Part shown: positions 33,501 to 45,683 of the stretch, piece after piece
How positions within the stretch are numbered: the stretch's first letter is position 1
How the letters are laid out: each line of letters starts with the position of its first letter
Assembly (NCBI RefSeq): GCF_032452875.1
Contig: NC_083877.1
Coordinates: forward strand, 43,635,724 to 43,699,723
Reading direction: 5' to 3'
DNA length: 64,000 nt
Source of the DNA: Bos javanicus
Lineage: Eukaryota > Chordata > Mammalia > Artiodactyla > Bovidae
The notes under the pieces: model-generated
Seen by the model: the letters and a program-made list of their open reading frames with translations, nothing else
The model's database searches: none
Told to the model about the DNA's origin: nothing
Position numbers and translations under genes: made by a program

Positions 33501-34315
33501 TTCAGAGGAAAATTCTGTTTTACCATTTTGTTTGCTGTCTTGCTGTAGGAAACATTTCTTTTAGTTCCATGATAACCCAATATGTAAAAACATTTTTTTT
33601 CTTAATTAAAAAAGTAATATATGCTCAATGCACAACATTTAGAACATACACATTTACACACACAGAGGTGTCTACACACCCCACAAAGGAAAGATCCCCC
33701 AGAATCCAGTACATAGAATAACTTAATATTTTGGGGTTTCCTGAAACTCCTAGAGGAAAACATAGAAACAGAGGTCCTTGGTGTATCTTGGAAATGATAT
33801 GGGGATATGATACCTAAATCACAAGCAGAAAAATAAAAAATAAACAAGGGCAACTGCTTCAAACTAAAAAGCTTCTGCACAGCAAGAGAAACCATCAACA
33901 AAGTGAAAACACAACCTATAGAATGGAAAAAATATGCAAACCATACATTTGTTAAGGGGTTTATATCCATAATATAAAAAGAAATCATAAAACTCAATAG
34001 CAAAAACACCAACCCAATTAAAAATGGGCAAAGGACCAGAATAGACATCTTTCCAAAGAAGGTGTATAAATGGCCAACAGGTACATGGAAAGATGCTCAA
34101 TATCACTAATCATTAAGAAGATGCAAATGGATACCACAATAAGATATAGCTCACATTTCTTAGAATCACCATCATCAAAAAGACAAGAGATAAATGCTGG
34201 TGAAGATATGGAGAAAAGGGAACCCTTGTGCACTGTTGGTGAGATTGTAAATTGGTACAGCCACTATGGAAAAGAGTATGGAAGAGCCTCAAAAAGGTAA
34301 AAGTAGAACTACCAT

Positions 34316-36901
34316 CAGTCAGTTCAGTAGAGTCACTCAGTTGAGTCCAACTCTTTGTGACCCCATGGACTGCAGCATGCCAGGCCTCCCTGTCCATCAC
34401 CAACTCCCAGAGTTTACTCAAACTCATGCTATCCAACCATCTGATCTTCTGTCGTCCCCTTCTCCTCTCACTTTCAATCCTTCCCAGCATCAGGGTCTTT
34501 TCCAGTGAGTCAGTTCTTCGCATCAGGTGGCCAAATTATTGGAATTTCAGCTTCAAAATCAATGAATATTCTTCCAATGAATATTTAGGACTGATTTCCT
34601 TTAGGATGGACTGGTTGGATCTCCCTGCAGTCCAAGGGACTCTCAAGAGTCTTCTCCAACACCACAGTTCAGAAGCATCAATTCTTCAGCACTCAGCTTT
34701 CTTTATAGTCCAACTCTCACATCCATACATGACTACTGGAAAAACCATTGCCTTGACTAGACAGACCTTTGTTGACAAAGTAATGTCTCTGCTTTTTAAT
34801 ATGCTGTCCAAGTTGGTCATAACTTTTCTTGAAAGGAGCAAGCGTCTTTTAATTTCAAGGCTGTAGTCACCATCTGCAGTGATTTTGGAGCCCCCCAAAA
34901 TAAAATCTGTCACTGTTTCCCCATCTATTTGCCATGAAGTGATGGGACCAGATGCCATGATCTTAGTTTTCTGAATGTTGAGTTTTAAGCCAACTCTTTC
35001 ACTCTCTTCTTTCACTTTCATCAAGAGACTCTTTAGTTCTTCACTTTCTGCCAACAGGGTGGTGTCATCTGCATATCTGAGGTTATTGATATTTCTCCCG
35101 GCAATCTTGATTCCAGCTTGTGCTTCATCCAGTCCAGTATTTCTCATGATGTACTCCGTATATAAGTTAAATAAGCAAGGTGACAATATACAGCCTTGAC
35201 ACACTCCTTTCCCTATTTGGAATCAGTCTGCTATTACATGTCCAGTTCTAACTGTTGCTTCCTGACCTGCATATAGATTCTCAAGAGGCAGGTCAGGTAG
35301 TCTGGTATTCCCATCAGACTTTATTTTTTTGGGCTCCAAAATCACTGCAGATGGTGACTGCAGCCATGAAATTAAAAGACACTTACTCCTTGGAAGAAAA
35401 GTTATGACCAACCTAGATAGCATATTCAAAAGCAGAGACATTGCTTTGCCAACAAAGGTCTGTCTAGTCAAGGCTATGGTTTTTCCAGTGGTCATGTATG
35501 GATGTGAGACTTGGACTGTGAAGAAAGCTGAGTGCCGAAGAATTGATGCTTTTGAACTGTGGTGTTGGAGAAGACTCCTGAGAGTCCCTTGGACTGCAAG
35601 GAGATCCAGCCAGTCCATCCTAAAGGAGATCAGCCCTGGGTGTTCTTTGGAAGGAATGATGCTAAAGCTCAAACTCCAGTACTTTGGCCACCTCATGCAA
35701 AGAGTTGACTCATTGGAAAAGACTCTGATGCTGGGAGGGATTGGGGGCAGGAGGAGAAGGGGACGACAGAGGATGAGATGGCTGGATGGCATTACCGACT
35801 TGATGGACATGAGTTTGAGTGAACTCTGGGAGTTGGTGATGGACAGGGAGGTCTGGCATGCTGAGATTCATGGGGTCGCAAAGAGTCGGACATGACTGAG
35901 CGACTGAACTGAACTAAACTGAAGAATTATCCAAAGTTTGTTTTGGTCCACACAGTCAAAGGCTTTGGCATAGTCAATACAGCAGAAGTAGATGTTTTTC
36001 TGGAACTCTCTTGCCTTTTCGATGGTCCAATGGATGTTGGAAATTTGACCTCTGGTTCCTCTGCCTTTTCTAAATCCAGCTTGAACATCTGGAAGTTCAC
36101 AGTTCATGTACTGTTGAAGCCTGGCTTGGAGAATTTTGAGCATTACTTTACTGGCGTGTGAGAAGAGTGCAATTGTGCGGTAGTTTGAGCATTCTTTGGC
36201 ATTGCCTTTCTTTGGGATTGGAATGGAAACTGACCTTTTCCAGTCCTGTGGCCACTGCTGTTTTCCAGGTTTGCTGGTGTATTGAGTGTAGCACTTTCAC
36301 AGCATCATCTTTCAGGATTTGAAATAGCTCAACTGGAATTCCGTCACCTCCACTAGCTTTGTTCGTAGTAATGCTTCCTAAGGCCCACTTGACTTCACAT
36401 TCCAGGATGTCTGGCTCTAGGTAAGTGATCACACCATCGTGATTATCTGGGTCATGAAGATCTTTTTTGTATAGTTCTTTGCATGAAGTGTTCCCTTGGT
36501 ATCTCTAATTTTCTTGAAGAGATTTCCAGTCTTTCCCATTGTATTGTCTTCCTCTATTTCTTTGCATTGATCACTGAGGAAGGCTTTCTCATCTCTTTGC
36601 TATTCTTTGTAACTCTGCATTCAAAGGTGTATATCTTTCCTTTTCTCCTTTGCCTTTGGCCTCTCTTCTATTCACAGCTATTTGTAAGGCCTCCTGAGAG
36701 AACCTTTTTCCTTTTTTGAATTTCTTTTCCTTGGGGATGGTCTTGATCCCTGTCTTCTGTATAAAATGTCATGAACCTCCATCCATAGTTCTTCAGGCAC
36801 TCTGTTTATCAGATCGAATCCCTTGAATCTATTGGTCACTTCCACTGTATAATTGTATGGGATTTGATTTAGGTCATACCTGAATGGTCTAGTTGTTTTC
36901 C
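34316..36901 (-). repeat. RTE-BovB LINE (outer), 7-bp TSD, carrying a second BovB
   Basis: Minus orientation, about 1.98 kb of BovB without its insert, reaching further 5' (to 'ccattcaggtatgacc' in reverse) than the other copies. Flanked by CTACCAT at 34309-34315 and 36902-36908. ORF remnants include a 172-codon RT piece at 34686-35204 with the YADD box, and a 94-codon upstream piece at 36148-36432. It is cut at 35315/35923 by a plus-strand BovB; resuming outer sequence ('aattatccaaagtttgtt') lacks about six bases at the cut. ORF2 is broken. Confidence 0.95.
35316..35922 (+). repeat. Inner BovB 3' fragment inserted in the outer BovB
   Basis: Plus orientation, the last about 605 bp of BovB from 'agactttatttttttgggct' to 'gactgaactgaactaaactg'. 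The same stretch is also present, reversed, in the outer copy at 34316-34930, so this is an additional insertion, not an inversion of the host. A 188-codon frame (35329-35895) encodes the region C-terminal to the RT (MVFPVVMYGCETW). No TSD is visible. Confidence 0.92.
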
Positions 36902-37607
36902 CTACCATAAAATTCAGCAATTACACTTCCGAGAATACATCCAAAAGTAACAAAAAGACTAATGAGAAAAGATATCTGCACCCCACTCATTCCGTCACTA
37001 TTTACAATAGCCAAGACATGGAAACAATATGAGTGTCCATCAGTGGATAAATAAACAAGTTGTGCTATATCTATATCTATATATATACAATGGAATATCA
37101 TTAACCAGTAAAAAATGAGGAAATCTTACCATTTGCAACAACACACATAGAACTTGAAGGTGCTATGCTCAGTGAAATAAGTCAGACAAAGACAAATAGT
37201 ATATGATCTCATATGTGGAATCTAAACAGTAAAAATATAACTCATGGAAAAAGAGATCAGACTGTGGTTACCAGAGGCGGGGGAGGGGTGGGCAGTGGAG
37301 GGGCAACATGAGGAAGGCAGACAAAAGGACAAACTTCCACTTATAAAGTAAATGCCAGGGATGCAACGTACAGTCCGCAGTCAGCACTACTGTATGATAT
37401 GTAGTGAAGTTGAGAGTAAATCCTAAGAGATCCTATTACAAGGAAAAAAAATCTTTCCCTTTATTCTTTCTTTTTATTGTGGCTAGATGAAAGATGGATG
37501 TTATCTGAACCTACTGTTGTAATCATTTCACAATATACGTAAACCAAAGCATCATGCTGTATACTTTGAACATATACAGTAATATAGATCAATTATTTCT
37601 CAATAAA

Positions 37608-38089
37608 ACTGATGTTTGGTTTCTAATATTGCATCATTGTACATATGTTATATATTATATACTTATGCACATATTCCACAAAAGTGAGATCATTCTCTAT
37701 TTATCACTTTGGAGACTGCTTTTGATCCATAGTGGATATTCATATTCTTCAGCAACATCATTTTGGCTACACAGTTTTCTATCCGATAAACATGTAACTC
37801 AACTTCAGAAATAATTCTTGGTGTATATTCTTCTCTAAAATGATTAGAATTTTGTTGGTTTAGTAGTCCCCCCAATACAATGGGTATTTCTATGCCCATA
37901 AAGTTTAGTTTCTACTGGGTTAAGTCTGGCAGTTTTTAGCAAGAGTATTACGGAGAATCTTACAAATAATTTGCTCATTCACTGATTAATATACTGCATA
38001 AGTATGGTTGTATTTCTGGAGGAGAAAAATCAGCAGTATGTAGCAAGAATCTTAAAAATATGCATTACTTTTGTTCCAGTTATTGTACT
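37608..38089. repeat. Probable L1M fragment
   Basis: 37620-37860 ('catattccacaaaagtgaga', 'tcaacttcagaaataattct') has the composition and phrase order of an old L1 3' region, but identification is weak. Confidence 0.4.
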
Positions 38090-38550
38090 TTTAAAAATTG
38101 ATTTTAAGGAAATAATCATAGATGTGCAGACAAGATTTATATCATTGCAGCATAGACAGTGAAAGAATGAATGTGACATAAACCATCAGCAGTGGAGAAA
38201 TCATTGAAATAATTGTGGTCCATCCATAGGATGCAATAGTTTTCAGCCACTAAAAGCACTGTTTTCAAGAGTATTTAAGGATGTGGCAATTGCTTAAAGT
38301 AGAATAAGTTTTAAAAAGTTTACAAAGTTATGCATACGATATGTGATCCTAGTTTTACACAAAACCAAAAGTCTATCATAGAACGTAAGACAAAACACCA
38401 GAAGAGTGATAGTGTTTTCTCTAATACCTGGATTCCCACTAGTTTTAATTTTTTTCCTTTATCCTTCTCTGAATTTTCTAGGGTACCTATGGGAAACTGT
38501 TTTACTTTTATGATTTAAAAACTTTTAAGTAATTAAAAAACATTCAAGAT
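38090..38550 (+). repeat. Old L1M (L1M4/L1M5-like) 3' region
   Basis: 'atcattgcagcatagacagt', 'cagcagtggagaaatcattg', 'ggtccatccataggatgcaa', 'tatgtgatcctagttttaca' and 'ccttctctgaattttctagg' follow the L1M ORF2-end/3' UTR order. Confidence 0.65.
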
Positions 38551-39082
38551 ATTTTATTACTTTTTGAGAAATGGAGCACCTTGTATTAGAATCATTGTTT
38601 CATTCTGTCAGATGAAATGCTTCAAAAGCAAATTGAGGACTTGCCTGTATTTATACATCTATTTATATATAAATGTATATATACTACACACTTGCCCTTC
38701 AAGCTCCAGGTCCCGGGAAATTTTCTCCACACCCTGCCCCAGCACCACAAGCACAAATCCAGTTTAGCCACCAATCACACTGCATTGCAATGGTATGTTT
38801 CTTTTCCTTCCTGGTCTATAGCACTCAGTAAAACATTGGAAGCATGAATGCAGAAGTGAGTGACTCATCGAATGCCAGTGTTGCTCAGTCTCTCTTTGAA
38901 ACACCAGTGTCTGAGCAAACCCAAGCTGGCACTTTGGACTTGGTGGAGTGATATCAGCTTTGCCCAGGAGAAAAGCGACTCCAGGTAGGATAAGGGCTGG
39001 ATCGTGGCATGACAACCTCAGTGAACATTTTTCATTCATGCTGTTTATCCTTGCTCTCCCTAGCTCTTGCTTTCCCTATATA
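38551..39082. other. Unique DNA, no gene
   Basis: No element recognised; the short open frames overlap on both strands. Confidence 0.55.
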
Positions 39083-39095
39083 AGCCTTCACCTTT

Positions 39096-39420
39096 TAAAA
39101 AAAAATTATTTTTATTTTTGGATGTGCTGGGTCTTCCTTGCTGCACGGGCTTTTCTCTAGTTGTGGCGACTGGGGGCTACTCTCTCATTGAAGTGTGAGG
39201 GCTTCTTATCGCAGTGGCTTCCTTTGCTGCAGAGCACTGGGCTCTGGGGCTTGCCAGCTTCAGTAATTGTGGCTCCCGGGCTCTAGAGCACAGGTTACAT
39301 GGTCATGGCACAGAGGCTTAGTTGCTCAGCGGCACATGGGATACTCCCAGTTCAGGGATGGAACCCGTGTCTCTTGCACTGGCCGGCAGATTCTTTATCA
39401 CTCAGCCACCAGGGAAGCCC
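39096..39420 (-). repeat. Full-length CHR-2-type SINE with 13-bp TSD
   Basis: Minus orientation: T-rich tail, 'ggatgtgctgggtcttcctt', 'agttgtggcgactgggggct', 'gggatggaacccgtgtctct', 'cactcagccaccagggaagc'. Perfect TSD AGCCTTCACCTTT at 39083-39095 and 39421-39433. Confidence 0.95.
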
Positions 39421-39615
39421 AGCCTTCACCTTTCTGAAATAAGAACTGTAAAGCAGAAAGGAAGTTGCCTGCTCTGTTGGTCAGCTTCCTGCATCATTTG
39501 GTCTTTGGCCTTGTAGTAGAGCTGCTCTGAGTTCACATACCGAATTGTCATTTCCAAGTGGGTCAGAGGAGGCTGCTGGGGTCCCTCAAAAGCCTAATGA
39601 AAGAACAGTCTTAAA

Positions 39616-39745
39616 GGGACTTCCTTGGTGGCCAGTGGTCAAGTCTTGGCATTTCTAATGCAGGGGACATGGGTTCTATCCCTGGTCAGAGAACTAAGAT
39701 CTCACAAGCCTTGTGGCCAAAAAAGAAAAAAAAAATCAACAAAAA
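39616..39745 (+). repeat. CHR-2-type tRNA SINE (short form)
   Basis: 'gggacttccttggtggccag', 'ggttctatccctggtcagag', 'cttgtggccaaaaaagaaaa'. AACAGTC appears at 39604-39610 and 39746-39752. Confidence 0.9.
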
Positions 39746-39752
39746 AACAGTC

Positions 39753-40095
39753 ATGTAGTATACACATTGAGAAGAGGGGTTACTGACTAACATTTTTTTT
39801 TTTTTCTGTGACAGCATAAGATAGGAGTAGGGCCAAGAAGTAGGAACCTTGCTAACAAACAGGGAGCCCTATAGAGCTCTGGCTGCTGCTCTCACGTGAA
39901 GAAACAGGAGTCAATGAGCAGATGGCTGGAGCACAGGACTCTTTCTGTTAACTTCAAATTCCATTCCTATGCTGTAGGACTGATAAATAGGACATGGGTC
40001 ACATTCTGGCTACCAATGCCATGCCCACAACTCCTGCTGCTATCAGTGGGAATGGGGGTTCATAGCTGAGGGCAGTTTGGTTTCCTTGGATGAAA
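39753..40095. other. Unique DNA
   Basis: No gene or repeat besides a T-run at about 39793-39805. Confidence 0.55.
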
Positions 40096-40109
40096 GGAGA
40101 GAGAGAGTG

Positions 40110-40156
<47 letters not shown>

Positions 40157-40271
40157 CTGTATGTATGTGTGTGAGAGAGAGAGACTGTATGTATGTGTGT
40201 GAGAGAGTGTGTGTGTGAGAGAGAGAGAGGGAGAGGGAGAGAGAGAAGAAAGGAGGGAGAGAGAGAGAGAG
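40096..40271. repeat. Compound GT/GA microsatellite
   Basis: (GT)n of about 17 units flanked by (GA)n, then two copies of a roughly 30-bp higher-order unit containing 'gagagagagactgtatgtat', then (GA)/(GGGA)-rich text. Alternating purine-pyrimidine and homopurine tracts lie side by side. Confidence 0.95.
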
Positions 40272-40805
40272 AAATACTGAATATTAGTCTTCTTTAAGAG
40301 GAAGGACTAAAAGACATCCCTGTGTGTTTGAGATGGTCCTTTTTTTGCTGTTGTTAATGGCTCTACTAATAGAAAGAATTAACAAATATTCCATCTGTCA
40401 TAAATCTCATTTAATATTCATGCCTGAGGAACTGAGTTCTTGCCCTAATCTGGCTTGCTGTTACTTTTAAACCCCAGAGGAAGGACCATCCCAAAGGGAT
40501 CTCTTCCAAATTGGAGAGAAGAGGGTGGGGGTGGAGACAATGAGAAGACTGAGTCTGCCTTCCAAGGAGTTTTAATTAATGCCCCTGCCCTCTAGCCCTG
40601 AATTGCTTTGTGGCAAATGGCTCATCTTGGTTTTCTGAAGCTTACCGCCTCCTGTTAACAAAGCCAGTCAAGGTCACCGTGATTGGCCTTCTGTCTCAAA
40701 TATCTTTCTCTGCCCAGCCAGGGCAATTCTCAACCTCTATTTTGTCTCCTGATAAGGCTGCCTTTCTGCATGGGATTCTGAAAGACTCATATTTGATACT
40801 CAACT
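40272..40805. other. Unique DNA, no gene
   Basis: No element recognised. The 114-codon frame 40610-40954 runs into SINE sequence at its end and has no recognisable protein. Confidence 0.55.
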
Positions 40806-40890
40806 CTGGCCTGGAGAATTCCATGGAGTATATAAGTCCATGGGGTTGCAAAGAGTCAGACAGGACTGAGCGACTTTCACTTTCACTTTA
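40806..40890 (+). repeat. Bov-A2 3' fragment
   Basis: 'ctggcctggagaattccatg', 'tccatggggttgcaaagagt', 'gactgagcgactttcacttt'. 85 bp, 5'-truncated. Confidence 0.9.
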
Positions 40891-41189
40891 CAGATTACTG
40901 CTGAGAAGCTATTTCCATTGTCCAGACACAGAACTGACTCCTTTTTCTATTTAGTTTAGGAGCTTTTTGTGGAGGGTAGCAGAGAATTCAACTTTATGAT
41001 TTGGCAAAAACGAACTGACAGTAGATTTGTTATCAGTACCCTGAGGCATTGTAGGGCCTATAAAAGTGGTCCAGGCAAGGTGTCTCCCCTTCCCAAGGTG
41101 AACTTTAGTGTCAAGAACTTCCTTTCTTAATTAGTATAACTTGAAAATAAATTTTATCTTATAGGACAGATGCCTTACACCTTGTTTTT

Positions 41190-41800
41190 CTTCTTTAAAA
41201 TTGTTTTAGGTATTCTTATTCCTTTATTTTTTTCATATTAATTTTAAAATTGTATTGTCAAATTACAATTAAAATTATTTTGGGTTTTGATTGCACTTTT
41301 GTCAAATTTATAGAATAATATGAAAAGAGTTATCCTCTGTAGGATATTAAGCTCTCCTCTTACATGATAGGTTGCTCCATTTACTTAGCCTCCTTTCATA
41401 TTTTTCAGGAAAAGTTAATAATTTTCTCCATGAGAGTCTTGTACATATTATTCTAGTGAATAATTCAGTACCTGGTACACAGCAGATGCTTAGCAAATTT
41501 TTACTGAATGTATATTTTTGATGCTATTGTGAACAGAATGTGTTCAACAACATTTTTGTACTGATCTCGTATCTGGGAATCTTTCGGAAGTGTCAACTCT
41601 AATATGGTACATTTTTTTTGCATTTTTCTATGTATATAATAATATAGTCTGAAAATCAAATGTTTGTTTTCTCTTTTCAATCCTATGTATTTAATTTTTT
41701 TCATTGACTTATTTTACTTAATATGATCTCCAGGTCAGTGTTGAATGGAAAAGATGACAGGGAATCTGTTTCTTTTCAGATACTTGGAATGATAATTCCC
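41190..41800 (-). repeat. Old L1M ORF2 fragment
   Basis: The reversed ORF2 phrases 'tttgattgcacttttgtcaa atttatag', 'gatattaagctctcctctta', 'gatgctattgtgaacagaat' and 'tgtactgatctcgtatctgg' appear in order. Strongly decayed. Confidence 0.65.
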
Positions 41801-44627
41801 TCATGTATTGCATCTGTTGGCATTTCGCCTTGGTAGTTTATCCATTCCATTTGTTGACTATAATATTTATTTTGAGCTCATTATCACCAGGGGTGTTTGT
41901 TTTTGTGTATGTTTTTTTACGGGACATCTGTGAGCCTAGGCAATTTAAATGTCTTTACAGGGAATAGCTAAAACATGTTTTCAGCAAAGTTATATATTTC
42001 TTGAGATGGGTTACCTGGGCCTGGTTACAACAGAGAAGAAAGAGCTCGCAGTAACAGAAAGACAGGTTCCAAGTGAGAGAGGACAAAAATTGATAGAGCA
42101 AGATCCTGGAGAAAGCGAGAAGCTAGAAGATGAGGAGCCCAGGTATAACTTTATAGAATATAGTAAGACTACTTCTTTTTTGTAACAGGAGGGAAGATTA
42201 AACTGGTGAAAAATACAGAGACTTTTTGAGTAAAGAACTTGAGAGAATCTCAAGTTTTCGTAAAAGTAAAACATAAGCTTGTCTTTATAGTTAATCAGTC
42301 AAACAGACATATGTCTGGGCAGATGAATGCTATTAGAAGTGACATGTGACAACAGGAAAAGTTAACAAGAAAGACTGTCAGTAGGGGTTAGAACCCAGTC
42401 AGGGTTTCAAGAAAGTGGCCACATGGGTCGCTTTGGTGATTTGTCCACATCACTATGAAGCAAGGGGAAGAAAAGGTAAGAGTGTCCCAGACTGATGACT
42501 GACAGTCCAGCCATAGCTTGGGAAAGAGCAGTCTTCAGGTTCTGGAAAGTATCTTGTTTAAATAATTTTCTCTGGAGCCCAGGATGGATAGAGGGCAAAT
42601 GGAGCCAGGACACTGATGAATGAGGATGCAAGAGAAGGATCTAGAGAATGGAGGCTCAGAGAAGGCGGGGACAGATGCAGCAGGCATGAGAGAGCTGTCG
42701 GATGATAAGTCAAGAAGATTTAGAGCAGGAAGAGGAATTTTTCAGCTTGAGGTTTTGGCGATGGAGTAGGTCACAGTGCTCAGCACACCAACAATCGTTT
42801 GTGGTTCCTTTATGTCCTATCCTTGCCATCTGGAGGAAAAGTTAGTTGCTCTGAGCTGCAGTATAGGAGGCTGTCAATTGAAATTTCTTTTTCTGAAAAA
42901 CGTGGGAATAGCCAGGCTTGCAGAACTACTAGTCTACTTTAAAAAAAAACAAACAAACAGGAAAAACAAAGGTACATGTTAGGTGCACATCAATTTACAA
43001 AAATCTCCAAGGATTGTGTCTAAAATCTTCATTTTTAGATTTGGCTCTTCAAGCCCTTGCCCATAATTCCTGGAATCTCTACCTTCTGGTGAGGCGTCGG
43101 TTGAGGACATGTGGCAGATGTTACAGCCACTCCCTCAGAGCGGCCCAACCTCGCCTTGCCTCAGCCATGACTGGCTTTTTCCTCAGTGAGCCAGCTGACC
43201 CCTCTGCAGCTGCCTTTGGAGCGCTCCTCGAGTGGTGACTGTCATTGGCAACGCTGTGGCTTGGCTGTTGTCAGTGCCCACTGTGGTTGCATCTGCTCTC
43301 CTTTTCCATAAGATGTACTGGCTGGTTTGGTGCTTAACCAAATTGCAGTGGGCTCTGTGGGTCCCTGTCAGCATTTCTTTCCTTTTTTTCCTCTTGATCT
43401 GCGTTGTTTCTGGGAGGGGGTAGAACTTTGTCGCTGAGTCATAGCTGGCTGTGATGCAGGAAGTCAGAACAGTTTTTAACCTTTTCCTGTTAATTTGTAA
43501 CCCCCACGTTACCTCCCAGTGAAGCTCTGAGGGTGCCTTGAGGGAAAAGATTCATAGGAAGGAATTGATTTAATGAGGAGGATAATAGCTGGGGATGGGA
43601 TGTAATTCCTCGCAGCGTAGGCTTTCTGCCCAACTTGCAGTGGGGAGGGGTTCATACGTGCTACTTCACTGGGACTTGCTTTGGCATCAACATAAATAAG
43701 ATACATGCAGGAAATGCAGAGATGAGATTGCATTCATTCTTGAAAAATTGTTTATTTGTGACTGACCTACTTAGAAAAAAATGGAGTAGAAAAAGAAGGG
43801 AATTTTGATGCAGAAAGAAAAATAAGATAATGGAAGGTAGAAATAGAAGACCACAGTGAAAAGCCAAGCAGATGGGCTGCGTCAGTTTGAAAATGTCCCT
43901 GGACAGAACTCCTGCTGGCTGTGCCCTGGGTTTTCCATTCCTGCTGACATTTCCAAGTCATAAGTCAAAGGGACATATTCGAAGAGCCATCTGATTGTGC
44001 TGGAATGTGCACGTCCGGGAAAGCCTCTGGGTGGGGTAGGCTTCAAGGTACTGAGATGGCAGCGCGAGAGTGGAACAGCAGGGAGGGGTATTGGACAGGG
44101 TGGCCACTGCCTGTGGAGTCCAAGATCTCTCTTGTTTTTTCAAAGAAACTTTGGGGTTTTGGCCCATGAAGGACAGCCTGGTGAGTCACTTCTGCTGAGC
44201 TGGGGGTGGGAAACTGCAACTCTGTACTCCCTTAGGATTCTAAAAGTCTTTAGGAAATTCGCAACCATAGATGTTTTTTATTCCCTCTTTATTTATTTTT
44301 TTAAACTTCACAATTAACAAAACCTTCCCCATTCTGTCCCAGGAGGATCAAGTCCTTTTTCTCTCCTTTAACCCACAATAATCCTTAGCACCATCTAGGC
44401 ACTTTTCAGATGAAGAAGCTGTGGACTGCCCTCAATCCTGCCCTGAAAATCAGTTTTTCCCCCAGTTTAGGACCAATCCCTGATCAACTGCTTCGCAGTT
44501 TCAGGGCAGTCATGGGTTCATTTTTGCATGTCCTGATATTTGACATGGATATTCATCAGAAGGGCTTTCTCTCCGGAGCTCCTTAGGACTATTCTTAATT
44601 ACTTGTTGCCAGATGGGAATTAATTAC
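41801..44627. other. Long unique stretch, no gene supported
   Basis: 2.8 kb with no repeat I can name. 43040-43430 is locally GC-richer with several short frames (43014-43238 plus, 43232-43423 plus) but no splice-flanked or family-recognisable coding text. A short poly-A/(caaa) run lies at 42941-42960. Confidence 0.5.
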
Positions 44628-44835
44628 GTGATTCCCAGTGGTAAAGAATCCACCTGCCAATGCAGGAGATGCAAGAGATGTGGGTTTGATCCCTGGGTAG
44701 GGAAGATCCCCTGGAGTAGTAAATGGCAACCCACTCCAGCATTCTAGAAAATTCTGTAGACTGAGGAGCCAGTTGGGGAGGGGGGAGGTATAGTCCATGG
44801 GGCTGCAGAGAGTCAGACATGGCTGAGTACACATA
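44628..44835 (+). repeat. Bov-tA SINE, diverged
   Basis: Plus orientation: 'gattcccagtggtaaagaat', 'gtttgatccctgggtaggga', 'ggcaacccactccagcattc', 'gctgcagagagtcagacatg'. A G-rich insertion (ggggaggggggagg) occurs near 44773. Confidence 0.9.
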
Positions 44836-44904
44836 CCCAAACGCAGTGTTTTTGATGTGACCATGTGGCATGCTAATCTCTAGATAGCCATAGTTTAATT
44901 TTTA

Positions 44905-45085
44905 CACTCTTACAAAGCAGGGATTATTATTATTATTCTCATTTTATAGAGGACTGAAATGAAATTCAACAGTGTCACGAAGGCAACCCAATGTCATGCA
45001 GTTTTAAGTGCCCAAGGCAGCCTTTGAACTCAAATCTGTCCTACGCTGAAGCCTAAGGTCCTAACCCCTCTGCGGAAAACTCTCA
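44905..45085 (-). repeat. MIR SINE, minus orientation
   Basis: 'tattattctcattttataga ggactgaaatg', 'tgtcatgcagttttaag', 'tttgaactcaaatctgtcc', 'aaggtcctaacccctctg'. Confidence 0.75.
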
Positions 45086-45679
45086 GTCTAGAGTCTGCCT
45101 CTGTCTCCCCTAAATTCCATGTGAACTTTTATGTATGTGTTTTTTTTCTGGGAAGAAGGATCATGGCCTATATCAGATTTTCAAAGGGACTGTGGTCCCA
45201 CAAGGCACTGAATTATTAGAGTTGGTGGATCAGTTAGGATGTTCTTGGTTGCAAACAAAAGATAATCCACCTCAGGCTGGCCATGTGTTAGTTTTCATAC
45301 ACGATTTCATTAGGACTCCTGCTTCATTTCTCTGTTATGCTCTTGGTTCTGCCCTTCTTCATGTGTTGGCTGGGTCCTCTGGCTTCTCTTATTGGTACCA
45401 AAATGCCTGCAACAGTTCCAAGTACTGTTCACCACTGGAGCGTCTCTCAATCCCCACCATCCTACACCACTTGTGAACTTCACTCTGATTAGACCTTCTG
45501 AGGTCATGTGTCCCTTCTCACCTGTTCACTGGGGTGGACACTGTGCACTAATTTGTTGAGGCCTGTGTTCCCTGCCCATTCCTGCATCAATCCCATTTGT
45601 AAAGAGATTAAGATTACACCGAGTGCCTGAGGCCACTGAGAACCCACTCCTGGGGCTGGGGGAAGGGTCATTGTTACTC
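45086..45679. other. Old unclassified repeat and unique DNA
   Basis: 45225-45430 ('atcagttaggatgttcttgg ttgcaaac', 'ctgggtcctctggcttctct') follows a known widespread mammalian repeat pattern, family uncertain. The 113-codon frame 45135-45476 lies in it and is not a gene. Confidence 0.4.
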
Positions 45680-45683
45680 AAAC

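Larger units (their letters stand above)
33736..37607 (+). repeat. L1 (older, L1MA-like) ORF2 end plus 3' UTR, split by BovB
   Basis: 33736-34315 is the ORF2 3' portion ('gaaactcctagaggaaaaca', 'aaaagcttctgcacagcaag', 'ggagaaaagggaaccctt'). Text resumes at 36909 ('aaaattcagcaattacactt', 'gtccatcagtggataaataa') and runs through the 3' UTR to 'caataaaactg' at about 37607. CTACCAT at 34309-34315 and 36902-36908 is the target duplication of the BovB that split it. Frames are broken. Weaker L1M-like text lies just left (33590-33730). Confidence 0.9.

Noticed and set aside
35223..35810. 195-codon minus frame
   Set aside because: Most of it is the antisense shadow of the inner plus-strand BovB; its end crosses the nest junction.
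34316..36901. Simple inversion inside one BovB as the cause of the plus segment
   Set aside because: The outer copy has both its own 3' end and continuous flanks, and the plus segment duplicates the 3' region, so an extra insertion fits and an inversion does not.
45135..45476. 113-codon plus frame
   Set aside because: Falls in an old interspersed repeat; no known protein.
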